Origin: Durusdinium trenchii
Taxonomy: Eukaryota > Sar > Dinophyceae > Suessiales > Symbiodiniaceae
Reading direction: 5' to 3'
Length of the DNA: 64,000 nucleotides
Assembly (NCBI GenBank): GCA_963970005.1
Contig: CAXAMN010026694.1
Span: 1,586,455-1,650,454 of the forward strand
Below are positions 51,593-63,014 of this stretch, piece after piece. The notes under the pieces were generated by a model. The model was not told where the DNA came from. It made no database searches and worked only from the letters and a program-made list of their open reading frames with translations. The position numbers and the translations under genes are program-made. Numbering within the stretch: position 1 is the stretch's first letter; every line of letters starts with the position of its first letter.

Positions 51593-54488
51593 CTATTGAC
51601 GCTGCATACTTTGCAATGAAACCATGATGCTTCTTGTGGAAGACACCTCAAGCTGCAGTGTCCAGACAAAACACCATCTGCTTTTATCACTGCCATCGCA
51701 ATTAGGTTGGAGGCCATCGCTAGTAGGTTGGAGGCCATTCCTATTAAGTTGGAGGCCGTCGCCGTCGCTCTCAACTCCGGCCTCTTGCTCTGCCTCCAGG
51801 ATCCGTTTAGCTTCGGCCTCAGCAGCCTTCCTCTGCTCCGCCGGCACTTGGGCATGCTGGCAGACGCGAGCACGTGAAAACCACGACAGCCCTGATCACA
51901 ACCACTTGCAAAAAGCATTGCTCCAAACATCTTAGATCGTAGTGGCCAAAAGCCGCGTTGTTATTGTCCATGCGAATGGAGACAGAATTGGGAGGAGGAG
52001 TATTGACATAAAACCTTTTCAGCCATCCAAGGCGTGGATTATGCTTAACAATCGTTGAAGCCTGCCAAACGGAATTGACACAAACAGCCTCATAGTTGGA
52101 TGCAGGACAAATCCAGGAGATCTCAAGCTCAAAGTCTTTGTCTTTTTCGTCATGAACCTCAGCGACAAACCCTGCTGCTCTGCAGGATCCCCATCTTCTC
52201 TGCAGATTTGATACACGTGCCGCATCTCCAGCCTTGTGAATGATCTTGGCAACCTCAATCAATTCCGGGAGTTTGCAATATCATATTACAGTCCAAGCGA
52301 CATGTTGCAGTCAGCATTCTTTCTTCCACCTGATTTAAGCCTCATGCAAGCATCAACGCCTGCTCGCACGTGAGCTCCGGGTTGTTCCTGTCAATCGATC
52401 AAGGCCGAGCAGGAAAGAATCACGCTGTTGGACGGACCCATCCTATATTTTATCAAATCTGTTATCTCTCAAACATGCAAGCAGCACGCCAGGACCTTCT
52501 CAATCTCAGTCTTGGCTGCTTGTTTGCCTGGCCATGGCACTTCGCAACAAAATTGGGATGCTATGGGGGCTTAAGATGCACAGCAACACAGCATCTTTCA
52601 AGAGTGGTGAATTCAAGAGAGTCCGAAATCTCCAGATGGCGTTCTTTCTACCCCAGCAGTGATGGAAAACCCTGAATGCTTGCTGGGAATGCCCTTGCCC
52701 TCTGCTGTGGCTTGGTACCTTCCAAAATCAGCAGAAACAGCCATCTGCATTCATTTGAATTGATTACCTTCCAGCACTTTTCGTTGGTTGCAGCCCTGCT
52801 CACAATCCGGGCACTTGTAAACCATGCCGTTGGGCTCAATGCAGAAAAGGCTGGGCTTCTTGGTCTCCTGCAAGTTTCTCTAGCCCAGTTCGTCCCATCG
52901 TTTTTGTCACAAATGACAAACACAAGAGCCTGTTCTTTTTTGAGGAACAGAGGGAACAAACCAGTGGAATTGAGCAGCGAGCTGCTTCTATGCAGTGTAT
53001 TGGATAGCATGAAAAAGCAGGCTGAGTGATATTCATAGTGCAATAACATCAACCATCCCAAGTCTCTGACAAAGCAGCGAATGGTGGAACTGTGGAAATG
53101 TGTTGTAGCCATGGGTGGATGGTTAGGAGTCAATTGGGAACATCAGGCAAAAGCGTTCTAGTTCTAGCTGTTCTCCTGATCTACACATCCCAGCAGCGCA
53201 GTGCAGCCGAACGGGCGCACAGACCAGTACCTGCGGAGAATTGTTCGACTCAAAAACTTCAGAAGCCAAAGGTGCAGCACATGAACCTTCATGCACTTGG
53301 GCACAAGGTGTAAGCATGCATGAAGAGGCCCAAACCTCAAACAAGCTAGAATGCTGACTGAAGCTGTGCTCTTGCGGCACTAGGTGTAAAGCGTTCAGCA
53401 AGAAGCTCTGATGGCATTTCCTCACAATACCTGCCAGGAGAACAGTCCCGCGGTGGCAGCCAAATACAATCTCCACAGCAATTCAAAGCCGGAGCACGCG
53501 TTGAAATATTGCCTTAGATCACAAGCAGCATAACGAAACCATGCCTGAATCTAATCCTTCTTGAACTCGAAAAACGATTGAAGGAAATGCGCCTACGTAA
53601 AATGATTGCCCACTGAGAGCCCCTCGTGGCTTCTGAACGGGCTCGGCCTCAGCTACTTCTAATTCCAGCATGTTTTGGCATGTCTGTCTGCCTCCGCCCA
53701 GACCTTTGCAACCAACCCCTCGCCAAAGTATGTTCAACCCTGACCAATTCAGCGTTCCTTCTAGATTTTTAGATTTGCTGATCTCACGTCGAGGTCACAG
53801 CCAAGGTCTTCTGCATCTCAATTGCAGTTAACAAATGTCACCCACAATGTGAAGTCTCTAAGGGTTCTCACTGACGATCTGCCTCGCATCCGCCACCATT
53901 CCGGCTATGGACATGCCGGCACGTCTATGAACCTTACTGTTTTGCACAGTTGTTCTGTTTCGCACAAGGTGGAAGAAGCAAGTTGAAGACCTGGTTCTGT
54001 CAGCAATTCGGCTTCAGCTTCTCAGGGCAAGACGGGAAATATTCGCTTGGCAGTGCCCGGAACCAGCATTTTTGATAGCCTTCCCATCTGCATCTGTCTG
54101 TATGACATATATACAACTAACTATATAATGATGATACTGTTTGAATGAAAAGACTGATATCGGTGATGCAGCTAAGGAAGCGAAAGATTCTCAGCGGCTC
54201 TAAGCGATCGACAAGAACTTCTCAGCCGCAAAGACTACTCCGTCCTCCGATTCTCTTCTTGTGCAAAACAGAGGTATGCTCTTCATGCTGTTTGGATGTT
54301 ACTCTTCGCTTGTCCTTGCAGCAAATAGCCAAGGTTGTGCCGCTGTTCTCCACTGCTTTTCCAGCATATTCGACCTGTCCAAACACACGAGGCCAAAAAA
54401 GGGCGAAGTGACGGTGACAGACCTGGAAGACTCGCCCATCGGGTGAAAACGTTGTGACCGACAGGTCATAGCCAGCTCCTGTTCCGGC
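51593..54488 (-). CDS. PSMA3: 20S proteasome subunit alpha-3 (PSMA3 type), ~15 small exons
   Basis: Encodes the PSMA3-type alpha subunit of the 20S proteasome core. Exons read by homology (minus strand): 54488-54423 ([20 protein letters not shown]), 54374-54315 ([14 protein letters not shown]), 54244-54213 ([10 protein letters not shown]), 54079-54034 ([15 protein letters not shown]), 53932-53873 ([19 protein letters not shown]), tentative 53703-~53670, 53430-53393 ([12 protein letters not shown]), 53335-53305 ([10 protein letters not shown]), 53230-~53180 ([15 protein letters not shown]), 52867-~52815 ([16 protein letters not shown]), 52527-52496 ([10 protein letters not shown]), ~52388-52348 ([10 protein letters not shown]), 52253-52233 (VAKIIHK), 52157-~52085 ([15 protein letters not shown]), 51846-51593 ([20 protein letters not shown]). 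Donors are GT, GC (53392, 52347, 52232) and apparently GA. Joins are mostly in phase. The start codon exon is not identified. The last exon carries three 21-nt minisatellite units in frame (DGLQPTS-like), either coding or after an unseen earlier end. Confidence 0.85.
51692..51771 (-). repeat. 21-nt minisatellite inside the last PSMA3 exon
   Basis: Three to four units of the GGCCATCGCTAGTAGGTTGGA family. On the coding strand they read in frame as [20 protein letters not shown]. Same family as at 37.4 kb and 28.3 kb. Confidence 0.85.
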
Positions 54489-55106
54489 CTCAGGGCTGCA
54501 GCGGTGAAAAACAAGCGATTCAATGTCATGGTTGGCAGAAGTCAAGTCACAAGCAACAGAAGACCAGTGGTTCAGGATCAAAAGTGTGCGGCTCTCTAAA
54601 ATCTAGGAACCAAATCAATCATGCGAAGGGTTCTGCTTCCAGCATGTAGGTAGGAGCTCTTTTAGTACAACTAGCTTGCTGTATGTATCAGCTTGCTCCT
54701 CTACTGGTGGTCTTCGCGGCCCACCCACCCACCCACCCACCCACCCAAAAATAGAAATAGCATTGGCAATATAGTAAAGTCCAAAACTTGAGACCATATA
54801 AGAGTGATCAGAAAGAATGCTACAATGGCACAACGCTTGGCGTTCACGTGAAACTAACAACTCAAGGCTGTGGCCATGGGTACGGGAAATCTTTGGCTGC
54901 AAGAAGAGACTCTATATACGGGGCAGCTGTCAGAGCCAAAAGAAAGAAAACAAGCTGGAATGTTCTGCCGCATATCACACACAGCAAGTCAACTTGTCAT
55001 GGCAATATTTATGAACTACATAATTCTGTCACCAACTTGTGATGTGGTTGCTTTGACTTACTGCTTTTTTGTCAGTGGCGGCGAGTCTTGAAGCTCTTGC
55101 ACGATC
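54489..55106. other. Spacer with CCCA microsatellite
   Basis: Between PSMA3 and eL13. Contains (CCCA)n at 54720-54747. The PSMA3 start-codon exon should lie in its left part but was not identified. Confidence 0.5.
54720..54747 (+). repeat. CCCA microsatellite
   Basis: Seven perfect CCCA units. Confidence 0.95.
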
Positions 55107-55763
55107 TCAGCTCTCCTTAGCAGCAGCCTCTTTGGCCTTCTTGATCCTGTCTCCCTGGTAGTGTGCAGCAGTTCGGGCCTTCTTCAGCTTTTTGTAGACG
55201 GACTCGGTCTTCTCCTCCTCTGTGATTGCCCTCGCCTTGATACGCTTCTCCACCTTTGGCACTGGAATGATGTCCTTCAGCGTGTTCTGGGCAACGTTCT
55301 GCAACTCCGATCGAGGAGTGTCGCCCTTCCGCACACCCTTTGTGCCGGATCTCTTTGGGAATAGCATGAGCTTAGACATGTAAAGCTTTAGCCGCTCGAC
55401 ATTTGTCTGCAAGCTCTCCGTGCATCGGTTTCTGCGGCGATGGTCCACTGCAATCCCAATGGTCTTTGCAAATTTTCGAGGGATTTTGGCTTCCTTCAGC
55501 TCGTCCAAAGTGAAGCCTTTGCCCAATCGAAGCTTCATGTTGTAGCGCTGGGTTGGCGGGTGCACCAACGGACGCAGCAGCCCAGCGGAAGGGCGTGGGA
55601 AGACCTTTGCTGCCTTTTCTTTCCGTGTGTTGGCTCTGCGCTTCTTTCGGCCTGCCTGGTTCAACCAGGTCCGCATAAACACGCGGTTCTTGCGGCCACT
55701 TTGGCAGCCATTGACCTTTCGGAAGTGCACATTGGGAATGACGTTGTTGCCACCGTGACCCAT
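55107..55763 (-). CDS. RPL13: 60S ribosomal protein eL13
   Basis: A cytosolic large-subunit ribosomal protein of 218 aa (eukaryotic eL13 is ~205-215). From ATG 55763 it starts MGHGGNNVIPNVHFRK, then MRTWLNQAGRKKRRANTRKE, FPRPSAGLLRPLVHPPTQRY, KLRLGKGFTLDELKEAKIPR, TIGIAVDHRRRNRCTESLQ and ERLKLYMSKLMLFPKR, ending in the basic helix RIKKAKEAAAKES. All conserved eL13 blocks are present. A short insertion of about seven residues (VNGCQSGRKNR) separates HFRK from MRTW. The frame is open for 59 codons upstream, but homology begins at this Met. It is a single exon, unlike its neighbour PSMA3. Confidence 0.96.
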   Translation of the reverse strand: MGHGGNNVIPNVHFRKVNGCQSGRKNRVFMRTWLNQAGRKKRRANTRKEKAAKVFPRPSAGLLRPLVHPPTQRYNMKLRLGKGFTLDELKEAKIPRKFAKTIGIAVDHRRRNRCTESLQTNVERLKLYMSKLMLFPKRSGTKGVRKGDTPRSELQNVAQNTLKDIIPVPKVEKRIKARAITEEEKTESVYKKLKKARTAAHYQGDRIKKAKEAAAKES

Positions 55764-57712
55764 CGCTCCTACTAAAGCAAAACTCGCCGCTCGACTAACG
55801 TGTTCCTTGAGGAGAAGAGGTACAAAAAGTGGAAAGTTCAGAGCGCTTGCACTCACCACAACGGCACAAAACAAAGTCAAAGTCCTTTGACCAGCAAAAA
55901 GAAGACTCAAAAAACGCCTCAGGCAGTCAACCTTGACCAAAAGTTGGCTATGACATTGGCACGTTCATGCAAAATAAAAAGCCGAGAAGCCGGCACAACA
56001 CAACATGGCCATTGAGGCCATTGCAGAGTATTTACTGCATGCAGAGTCAAGCACTTCCGTTTTCCAAACACAAACTCATCTGAAAGACGGGGATGCGCGC
56101 ACCACCTGAAATGTCATCAGGTTCTTCCGGCGCTTTCCCGTTGCTGGCTCATGCGACCGCTCAGCTGCACAAGGAGAGCGTGCCAGGTCTGTTGGTCACT
56201 GACGGCACATCTAATGGTCGGCACCCTGCTGCGTGGCCTAACAAAATCATTGGAAATCCTGATGGGCCTGCCAACACAAAAAGAAAAGCAAATGCGCAAA
56301 TGTCAGAATGGGCAGTCAAGCCACACACTTCTCAGGCTACCTCAAGGCTCAAGGCGATGCCTTTCTGCAAAACACAAAGCCCAGGATTCCGAGATTTACT
56401 CCCTTGTACTGAACCACTCCCTACTCCAAAACACAATGCACAAACCAAATCTCCACAAGTCATAGGAACACAACTAACATCTGGTTCGCAAACAGGGTCG
56501 ACCCAGGAACCCTGGGTGCCACAGCGACGTGACCTCAGCCTTCCAAACTGGTAAGGAAGACTGCCAGGACCAGTTTGCCAGTGCACACACTTTTGGCTGC
56601 TCTTAAACGACTAAAGCACTGGCCTAGAAACGATAGGCCTAGAAACGTCTAAAGCACTGGCTGCTCTTCCTACACAGTACACAAGTTCTTCACTGTCTGG
56701 CAACTGGTGCAATCTAAGAGACTCGACTCGAGTTGGTCAGGCACAGCACCGAACTTCAGTGTGCAAACCCCCAGTACCAATTTCTGCGAATTAGCAATCT
56801 TGACTTGACAGGGGAATCGCAAAATATATGTCAAGCATTTGTGGATTTTACTGGTGGTCCGTCTCCCGCAAACCCTTGAGAGCTTGCCCGACCCATTGAG
56901 CATTGGTCAAAATGCACCTCAAAATACTAAACGAATTTCAGGCCACCGCTGTCTCAGTCGTTGCAGGCTTGCGACGCCAACATGGACGCGGTCGTTGCGG
57001 GGCATCTTGCGCCTAAGCATAAACAGGCCCTACGACAAAATGAAAACGACTGGTGTGCGTTGGCGGGCGGAGGTTCGCTTGTGAATTGGATTGCTTGTGC
57101 CTCGGGGTTGGCTCGTTTGTGCGTCGGGTGATCTCATCTCAAAAGAACACAAGTATGTTCTGCTGCGGGTTGTGCAACTTAATCCAGAAGAATACAAATT
57201 TGTATACTGTAATGTATAATGTATATATATATATGTGTGTGCTACAGTATTTGAAGTGAACGTTATTAACTCCCACCACCCCACATAGTTTCCAGGGGAA
57301 GCGGGGCAGAAGTTTCCTGAAGGAATGCTTGGTTTGGACATGCAATGCGATGATCAGACATGTGATGAAATCGTGCGGAAATGTGGTGCAAAGTGCAGGG
57401 CGGCGGTGAGGTGCTATGTGGTGGACTATAAGACTATGACTATGGGTGAAGTGAGAAGTGTGAAGCGATGAACTCTAGTGGTTTGCGATTGCGACCGGTA
57501 TAAATGCATGTGTCCAATCGTTCACTAACAAGCGACCGATACAAGGCATTGTTCAACTGAACTGCGCTTCCGTGAAACCACCACGCACCTGTCATCTGAA
57601 CCTGTCCTGTACCTATTCCGCACAACCCTCGGCGCACACGCTGCCCACAAAAACACCGCTTTTGGCGGCAGAACTTTCAATCCCAACTGTAGCAGTACAG
57701 CAGAGTATACTT
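55764..57712. other. No recognisable gene
   Basis: About 1.95 kb. A 153-codon + strand frame (56093-56554) is of low complexity with no family match. A short TA/TG microsatellite lies at about 57212-57240, and a small imperfect duplication (CTAAAGCACTGG...CTAGAAACG) at 56609-56665. Confidence 0.5.
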
Positions 57713-60300
57713 TTACACCCAGCAAATCGGATTTTTAGATGTTGTGCCAGATATATTTTGGTATGTAGGAATCGTATGATCCTGTTCGGCCAAAAAGGGA
57801 TTTGTTAATCCTCTTCTAGCTGGGGCGTATGAAATGATCAACACAGGCCGCTTTGAAGGCCAGGATGCTTCGAATGATGGATTGACTGAGCTCCACTTTG
57901 GGCAGGCCTTCTTCACACTCTCCAACTTGTGCCCATATTCATCCAAAAAGTTTTTGAATGACATAGTGGCTGCAACCACTTCGCTAAGCCATTCGTGGGT
58001 CTTCTGGAGAGACTTTAGGTGCCTTTCCCGCAACTTCTTGGTCTCTACCTGCTCATAGCGCCTGGAAAGCAAAGATTTGACTATCAACTCAGCCAAGTCA
58101 TGGCGGGCCTGGTCACCACCGTGCCCGAGATCCGTTTTTTTCCAAGCTTTGAAAAGCTCATCGATCAGGGCATCTGCTTCAATTCGATTTGATTTTGCCA
58201 TGAGAACCACGTGCTTAAAGAGCGGCGAATGTTTGATCATTGCATCCAAAGCATTTACAGGAGAAAGATCCTTTTCTCCTTGCTGTTCCCGGCATGCAGG
58301 AGAAAGTTCCTTTTCCCCTTGCTGTTCCCGGCACTGGTCCAGAATGGCCTTTTTGTTGTAATAGATGAAGGGGATCACGTTGTTCTGGTGCAGGTACTCA
58401 AGCTCGGCGGGCCGATCGTTGCTCATGTGGCTGTAGTTGTAGCCCAAACAAAGCGACTCGAGGCGACTCAACATCCCCCTCTCATTCTTCCTGATTGCAT
58501 GTTTATGGGTGAAGTCATACATCAGCGCAGTGCAGTGCTGAAGAGTTGCATGTCGGGTCTGGGTGACTGCGCAGGAGACATGTCTCTGGCAAACGTAGTC
58601 AAGGCGCTGTTTGTCGAATCGACCAACTTGTTCGGAATTTTCAAAGGGAGAAATTGCATCCGGCATCCTGTCCTTATAGAAGGAAGAAAGAAAGCACGCG
58701 CTTCAAAAAGAACAATCTGATAGAGAATTGATCAGACCCAACAGCAGTGTCAACCACACAGATTGAAGATTTGTCAATATATAAGTTTGTGGACTTTAGC
58801 TCAGCCTTGCTCTTGCTCTTCACATGTCCAACTCTCAACTTTATTGATTTGATGTTGAAAACAAAAGAAACAACTACAACTAGTAAGTACTACTGACTAC
58901 TACTGATTGATCTGCTCTGCCGGAATGGGAATCGACCATGCAAACTCGTTAGGCCAAAAAACGCAACATGGCCTCTGCGAAAAGCCTGACACATTCTTCA
59001 AAGCTCAAGGTCTTCCAATTCACCCAGAACTGGTGGGTAACTGCTCTTGCGCGGAGCTTGATTCAAACCAATTTCTGTGGGTGTGGCTGTTTTCAAGATC
59101 TTCCGCAGAAAGTATGCATGAGTACTTACTCTAGACTTGCGCAAAAACATGGGAAGTCTGTAATGACGCACAAGCAACCAAATAAGAATCATGTTATTTC
59201 CTTTCAAGTATCACACTTGTTGATACTACACCAGAGTCTTCCCTTGTCGATCTCGGACAAGCCATCCAGGGAGAAAAGCATGTGAATTGCCTTCAAGCCC
59301 TCCTTTGTCAGGTTGAACAGCCCTCCATGATCATCATCATACTCCTGAGAATGAGGCCCTTGAGATGGAGTCGTGGAGTTTTCGATCAAAGCCTTCGCAG
59401 CGGCAACCAGAGGACCGCTATCTGCAATGTCCTTTAGGGCCCTCTCAATCGCAGAAACATCTTTGAATACCTTGGTCAACGATCTTGCTATGATGGCATT
59501 GTCGTCTGTGTCGTCTGGTATCGCCTTTGCTGACAGGTGATCCTCGGGGTTTGCCCTCTTGTATCTCTGCAACAACTCTTTGTCCTGATGCATAACCATG
59601 GGGGCGAGGTGTTGAGACAAAGGCGAGTAGGCAGCCGAACAGAGCGCATTTTCCCGAGATGTCTCACTAAGTTTGCCCATCAAATCCTGAAAAGGAGCAT
59701 CGAAATAATGAGCGATAATGAGCAAAGCCATATCTTCAAATGGGTTCGGACTGCACTCACCACTGTAGCACACCCCTTCTTTGTTGACAAAGGCGACCAT
59801 TGTTTTGATAGTATCAGTGCTTTCTTCAAAGCGGGAGGGCTTTGCTTGTGGCTGAGATTCACAAAACTGAACGTTTTGTTCTCTTGATGCATGTTTGACA
59901 GCTGCAACCAGGTCGTAGTCAGTGTCGAGCAATCCAGCTGCTCCATCTTGGCCAAGAACTGGTGCAAAATGCCAGACCTCTTTCATTATGTTCAACACAA
60001 CCTGCGCGTGCAGTAAGCAAGCCAAGGACATGCGGGTGGCCACGAACCTGTTTCCACCGTCTGGGCGTGTGTATATTCTTGTGTGGATGTCTTGGATCAG
60101 GTTCATCATGCCTTCCTTAAGATCTCCTGTGAACTGCGAGCCTGAAATCTGACTCCTCGTAATTAGTTTTTTCAGGATCAACTGTGGGTGCTTTGATGAG
60201 CAAAGACTTTACGCCATATTCTCTCTGAAACCGACGAACCAGGCGAGTGAGGCCAAATTCTCTGCGTCCATGCGTTCCGGCATCCACCTAGGCGGTGACA
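57713..60300 (-). CDS. Unrecognised multi-exon gene, two large exons
   Basis: Two long - strand frames appear to be exons of one gene. The upstream exon (about 60143-59204) follows an AG acceptor (TTTCAG) and reads SQFTGDLKEGMMNLIQDIHT, ATRMSLACLLHAQVVLNIMK, MALLIIAHYFDAPFQDLMGK and FNLTKEGLKAIHMLFSLDGL. A preceding small exon may read LTRLVRRFQREYGVKSLL (~60260-60185). The downstream exon (about 58666-57790) is rich in helices: YNYSHMSNDRPAELEYLHQN, LAELIVKSLLSRRYEQVETK, KLRERHLKSLQKTHEWLSEV and MSFKNFLDEYGHKLESVKKA. The pattern of the last part is faintly like the RasGAP C-terminal domain, too weak to name. It contains a 13-residue tandem duplication (58260-58337). Composition and length support real coding. 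Confidence 0.55.
58260..58337 (-). repeat. 39-bp in-frame tandem duplication
   Basis: Two 39-bp units encode CREQQGEKELSPA and CREQQGEKDLSPV. The period keeps the frame. Confidence 0.9.
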
Positions 60301-61088
60301 AGGCAGATCCATAGCTGAAACTATTACCCTTTGGTTTCAAGCAAGTCTCAATGAAGAACACCCTCAGATCATCACAGAACCTCCCAAACTGCCACTACAA
60401 ATAACTCAAATTCACCACACTTCACTCACCGCATCACACGACAAGTCACAACATATCACATTGCCAAGTTGCATGTCACCATATGACACGTCATCACACT
60501 ACACATGGCCACAGGACACATCACAGCACACAAGACTACAGCATAACAATCGATATTGAACATTGCCGCATCACAGTTCACAAGCTTCGTACACAATTTT
60601 TTTTTTAACCTTCCTCCCCCGCCCTTGGTAGATTTGGAAGGATGCATCTGCTTCCTCATGAAATAGTGAAGCATTGCACAATACCGACCTCTACAGGTAC
60701 ATGTACACGCGCGTCCAACACACACACACACACACTGGAAGAAATGCGCGCGGACTTGAAAGCGGTTGCCACACGCCAACCTGGGCACCCAAATCCTGAA
60801 CAGTTCAGGCCAGTTCAGGCAACACCCAAAGAATCCTTGGGGCTTGCAACGGTGGGACCAAGGGGTGAAGGGTCCCAACCAAATCACACAGGTTTTGTGG
60901 CGCGCCCCACCGAGGGGCCGAAAACAAAAGCGAAGCCGCACAACGCGGCTGGGGCGCCCTTTCTCGAGCGAGCCGTGGCTCAAGCGCTGCGGTCGGAGAA
61001 CATCGACACTTCGACACATGATTCAATCACATGTCATCGCACCCAAAATCCTCATTGGATCAAAAAACTTGGCGTTTTGCCTTTCGCT
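60301..61088. other. Spacer with simple repeats
   Basis: Holds repeated CACATCACA-type sequence (60410-60560), a T-run (60597-60606) and (CA)n (60718-60734). The 181-codon + strand frame here has no recognisable motif. Confidence 0.5.
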
Positions 61089-61478
61089 CTAACTGCACAA
61101 AGTTCTCATCGAACGCCAGACGTTGTTCTTTTTGAACTGCGCCAAGCCATCCCTGCAAGTCCGACTTTTCTTTGCGAGACTGTCTGACAGGTTCCAGTCG
61201 CCGCTCACCCACACCAAGCGGCACTTGCTCTCTTTGAGCTGCTCCTTCAGCTGGTAGCCCTGCAATGCGCTTCTTGCATTGCTCATGCCCAGTAGTGGGG
61301 CGTCTGTTTTGTTGCAAGCGTCGAACACTCCCTTCGAGTCAGTGACGACGATGCCCTTCACGTAACCGACAAGCTTGTTGGCCTTGTCGAGGATGTTGCC
61401 ATCGTTGATGGCACAACAGCCATTGAGCTGTGCCCACATGAACCTTACGCGGAAGTTGGAGTCTTCTCCTTCCAGCAT
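61089..61478 (-). pseudogene. RNase H of copia-type element 2
   Basis: Reads MLEGEDSNFRVRFMWAQLNG, then IVVTDSKGVFDACNKTDAPL with a catalytic Asp, LLGMSNARSALQGYQLKEQL and LVWVSGDWNLSDSLAKKSR, the typical RNase H end. It is separated by a frameshift near 61485 from the RT. Confidence 0.85.
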
Positions 61479-62214
61479 AGCCTACATTTCCATCGTTGGT
61501 GGAGATGGCTTTGCGTTTCAAGCGCCATGAACGCCAGCTGATAGTGTTCAGCTTTCCGGCGTCTCCCGTGGCTTGCTCGGGGCCTCCAAGGCATGTTAGA
61601 ACGCCTCCCGTTGAGCCGCCTTGCGGCCTGTTGGCGTGCGCCTGATCCGCCATGGTCACGACCACACAGTGTTGCCAGTGATCGATGTGCGGCAGCTGCC
61701 ACAAGCGGGTCTGCGTTGGATCCTTCTTGAGGTCCTTGATCAACTGGTTGATCTCGACGGCGACAGCCATGTTCTTGTTTACCGTGAGCTCGGCGAGCAA
61801 GAGGTTCACCCTTGCGCAGGCTTGAATCTGCGTCTGGGTCGCTGCCCATTGTAGAGCTCCAACTAACTCTGCAATCTCGCCATCGGTGAGGCTTGTCTTG
61901 GGGTCTTGACGAAGTCGTTCATCGCTGATGGCCAGCGGTGGAAGGTCCTCCAGGTAGAAGTCCTGGTGGAGCTCGACAGCGCTCCTTGTTCTTGCTGACC
62001 ACTTCCACATTGAGGCCGGCGTAGCGGAAGTTCTCTTCCTTCTTAAGAGCTCGATGCTCTTGCGGACCTTGAGCCAGGCGTCGTTGCTCAGGTCGCCAGC
62101 TCTCGTGAAATCATCGACGTGGCCGCCAACGAACCCAATCAAGCGGTATTGGTCCGCTTCAATTGATCGGAGTGGGTTTTTCTTCCACCCAGATCCAGAA
62201 TGAGCTTTCTCCAA
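61479..62214 (-). pseudogene. Reverse transcriptase, C-terminal part, of copia-type element 2
   Basis: Contains LIGFVGGHVDDFTRAGDLSN (catalytic VDD), FYLEDLPPLAISDERLRQDP, LVGALQWAATQTQIQACARV and VTMADQAHANRPQGGSTGGV, then WRSWRLKRKAISTNDGN. Beyond this the frame is wrong until the RNase H frame. Confidence 0.85.
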
Positions 62215-62960
62215 TCAAGCGGTGAGCTCCAACGCTTTTGAGCTTGGCGTCGACGTCAGGCCATAGCTCTCGAGGCGCATCGGCATTGCCGTAGCCGTTG
62301 CGGAGAATGCGGAGCAGCTCTCCATCACCAGCTCCGACGGCATGTCGAAGTTCAGGAACCAGGTGTCCAGATCTTCCGGTGCTCCATCACACCTTCTCCA
62401 GTCTGGAGGAATGCTGTCTTCAGGCCCAGGCTCTCCAGCTTCCAATCGCGCTGAGTGTAAGGGAGAAATCCGGAGGCATTGTGACCAGTGAACCATCCCT
62501 CAGGTCCAGGTGCTGGTATTAAACCGAGGACTGTGACTATCCAAGCTTTGGCCTTGCGAGGGACTCATCATAGACCGTGTGGTGTCCGGGTTGGCCAAAC
62601 GGTCAGCTTGGTCGTGAACTTCTTCCGGCACAGGTTGCCACACCAAAACCCATCGTGCTCAAGTACACGATCAGATGCTTCTTGCTGCTCCTCATACTGT
62701 AGGTCAAGCAGCGGCGTTCTTGAGGAACGATGAAACCTCGCCGCCTTTGGCGTTCGTCATCAGGCGTCGTTCCTCCAGGTTGAGGTTCTTCCAGTGTACC
62801 TCACTGGAGTTGAGCTTCTTGGCCAGGAAGATGTCAGGGTTCCTCTGGAACTGCTTCTTCTGTCGGTTGCAAGTGAAGTCCAACTCAATCTCAAAGACAT
62901 AGCCTTCTTGTACTTCTTGAAGTGCAGCTTGAAGGTCCAGGTGAGGATCACTTGATCAGA
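62215..62960 (-). pseudogene. Reverse transcriptase, N-terminal remnants, of copia-type element 2
   Basis: Reads in more than one frame: KKLNSSEVHWKNLNLEERR and GGEVSSFLKNAAA (~62830-62715) correspond to the start of the copia RT region, with stops following. The frame at 62496-62215 covers the middle (LDTWFLNFDMPSELVMES). The first RT Asp block was not found intact. Confidence 0.5.
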
Positions 62961-63014
62961 ACCAGGAGGTGGTTCTTCCTGAAGTAGCGGTGTCTTGGAA
63001 GACGTTGAAGCTCT

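Noticed and set aside
54925-54945. Spliced-leader match TTTTGGCTC on the minus strand
   Set aside because: The match stops after about ten bases, with no CAAG end and no gene suitably placed.
56093-56554. 153-codon + strand ORF
   Set aside because: Low-complexity Ser/Thr/Pro/Gln sequence without homology; + strand among minus-strand genes.
60642-61187. 181-codon + strand ORF
   Set aside because: No motif; overlaps simple repeats and the antisense of the copia RNase H.
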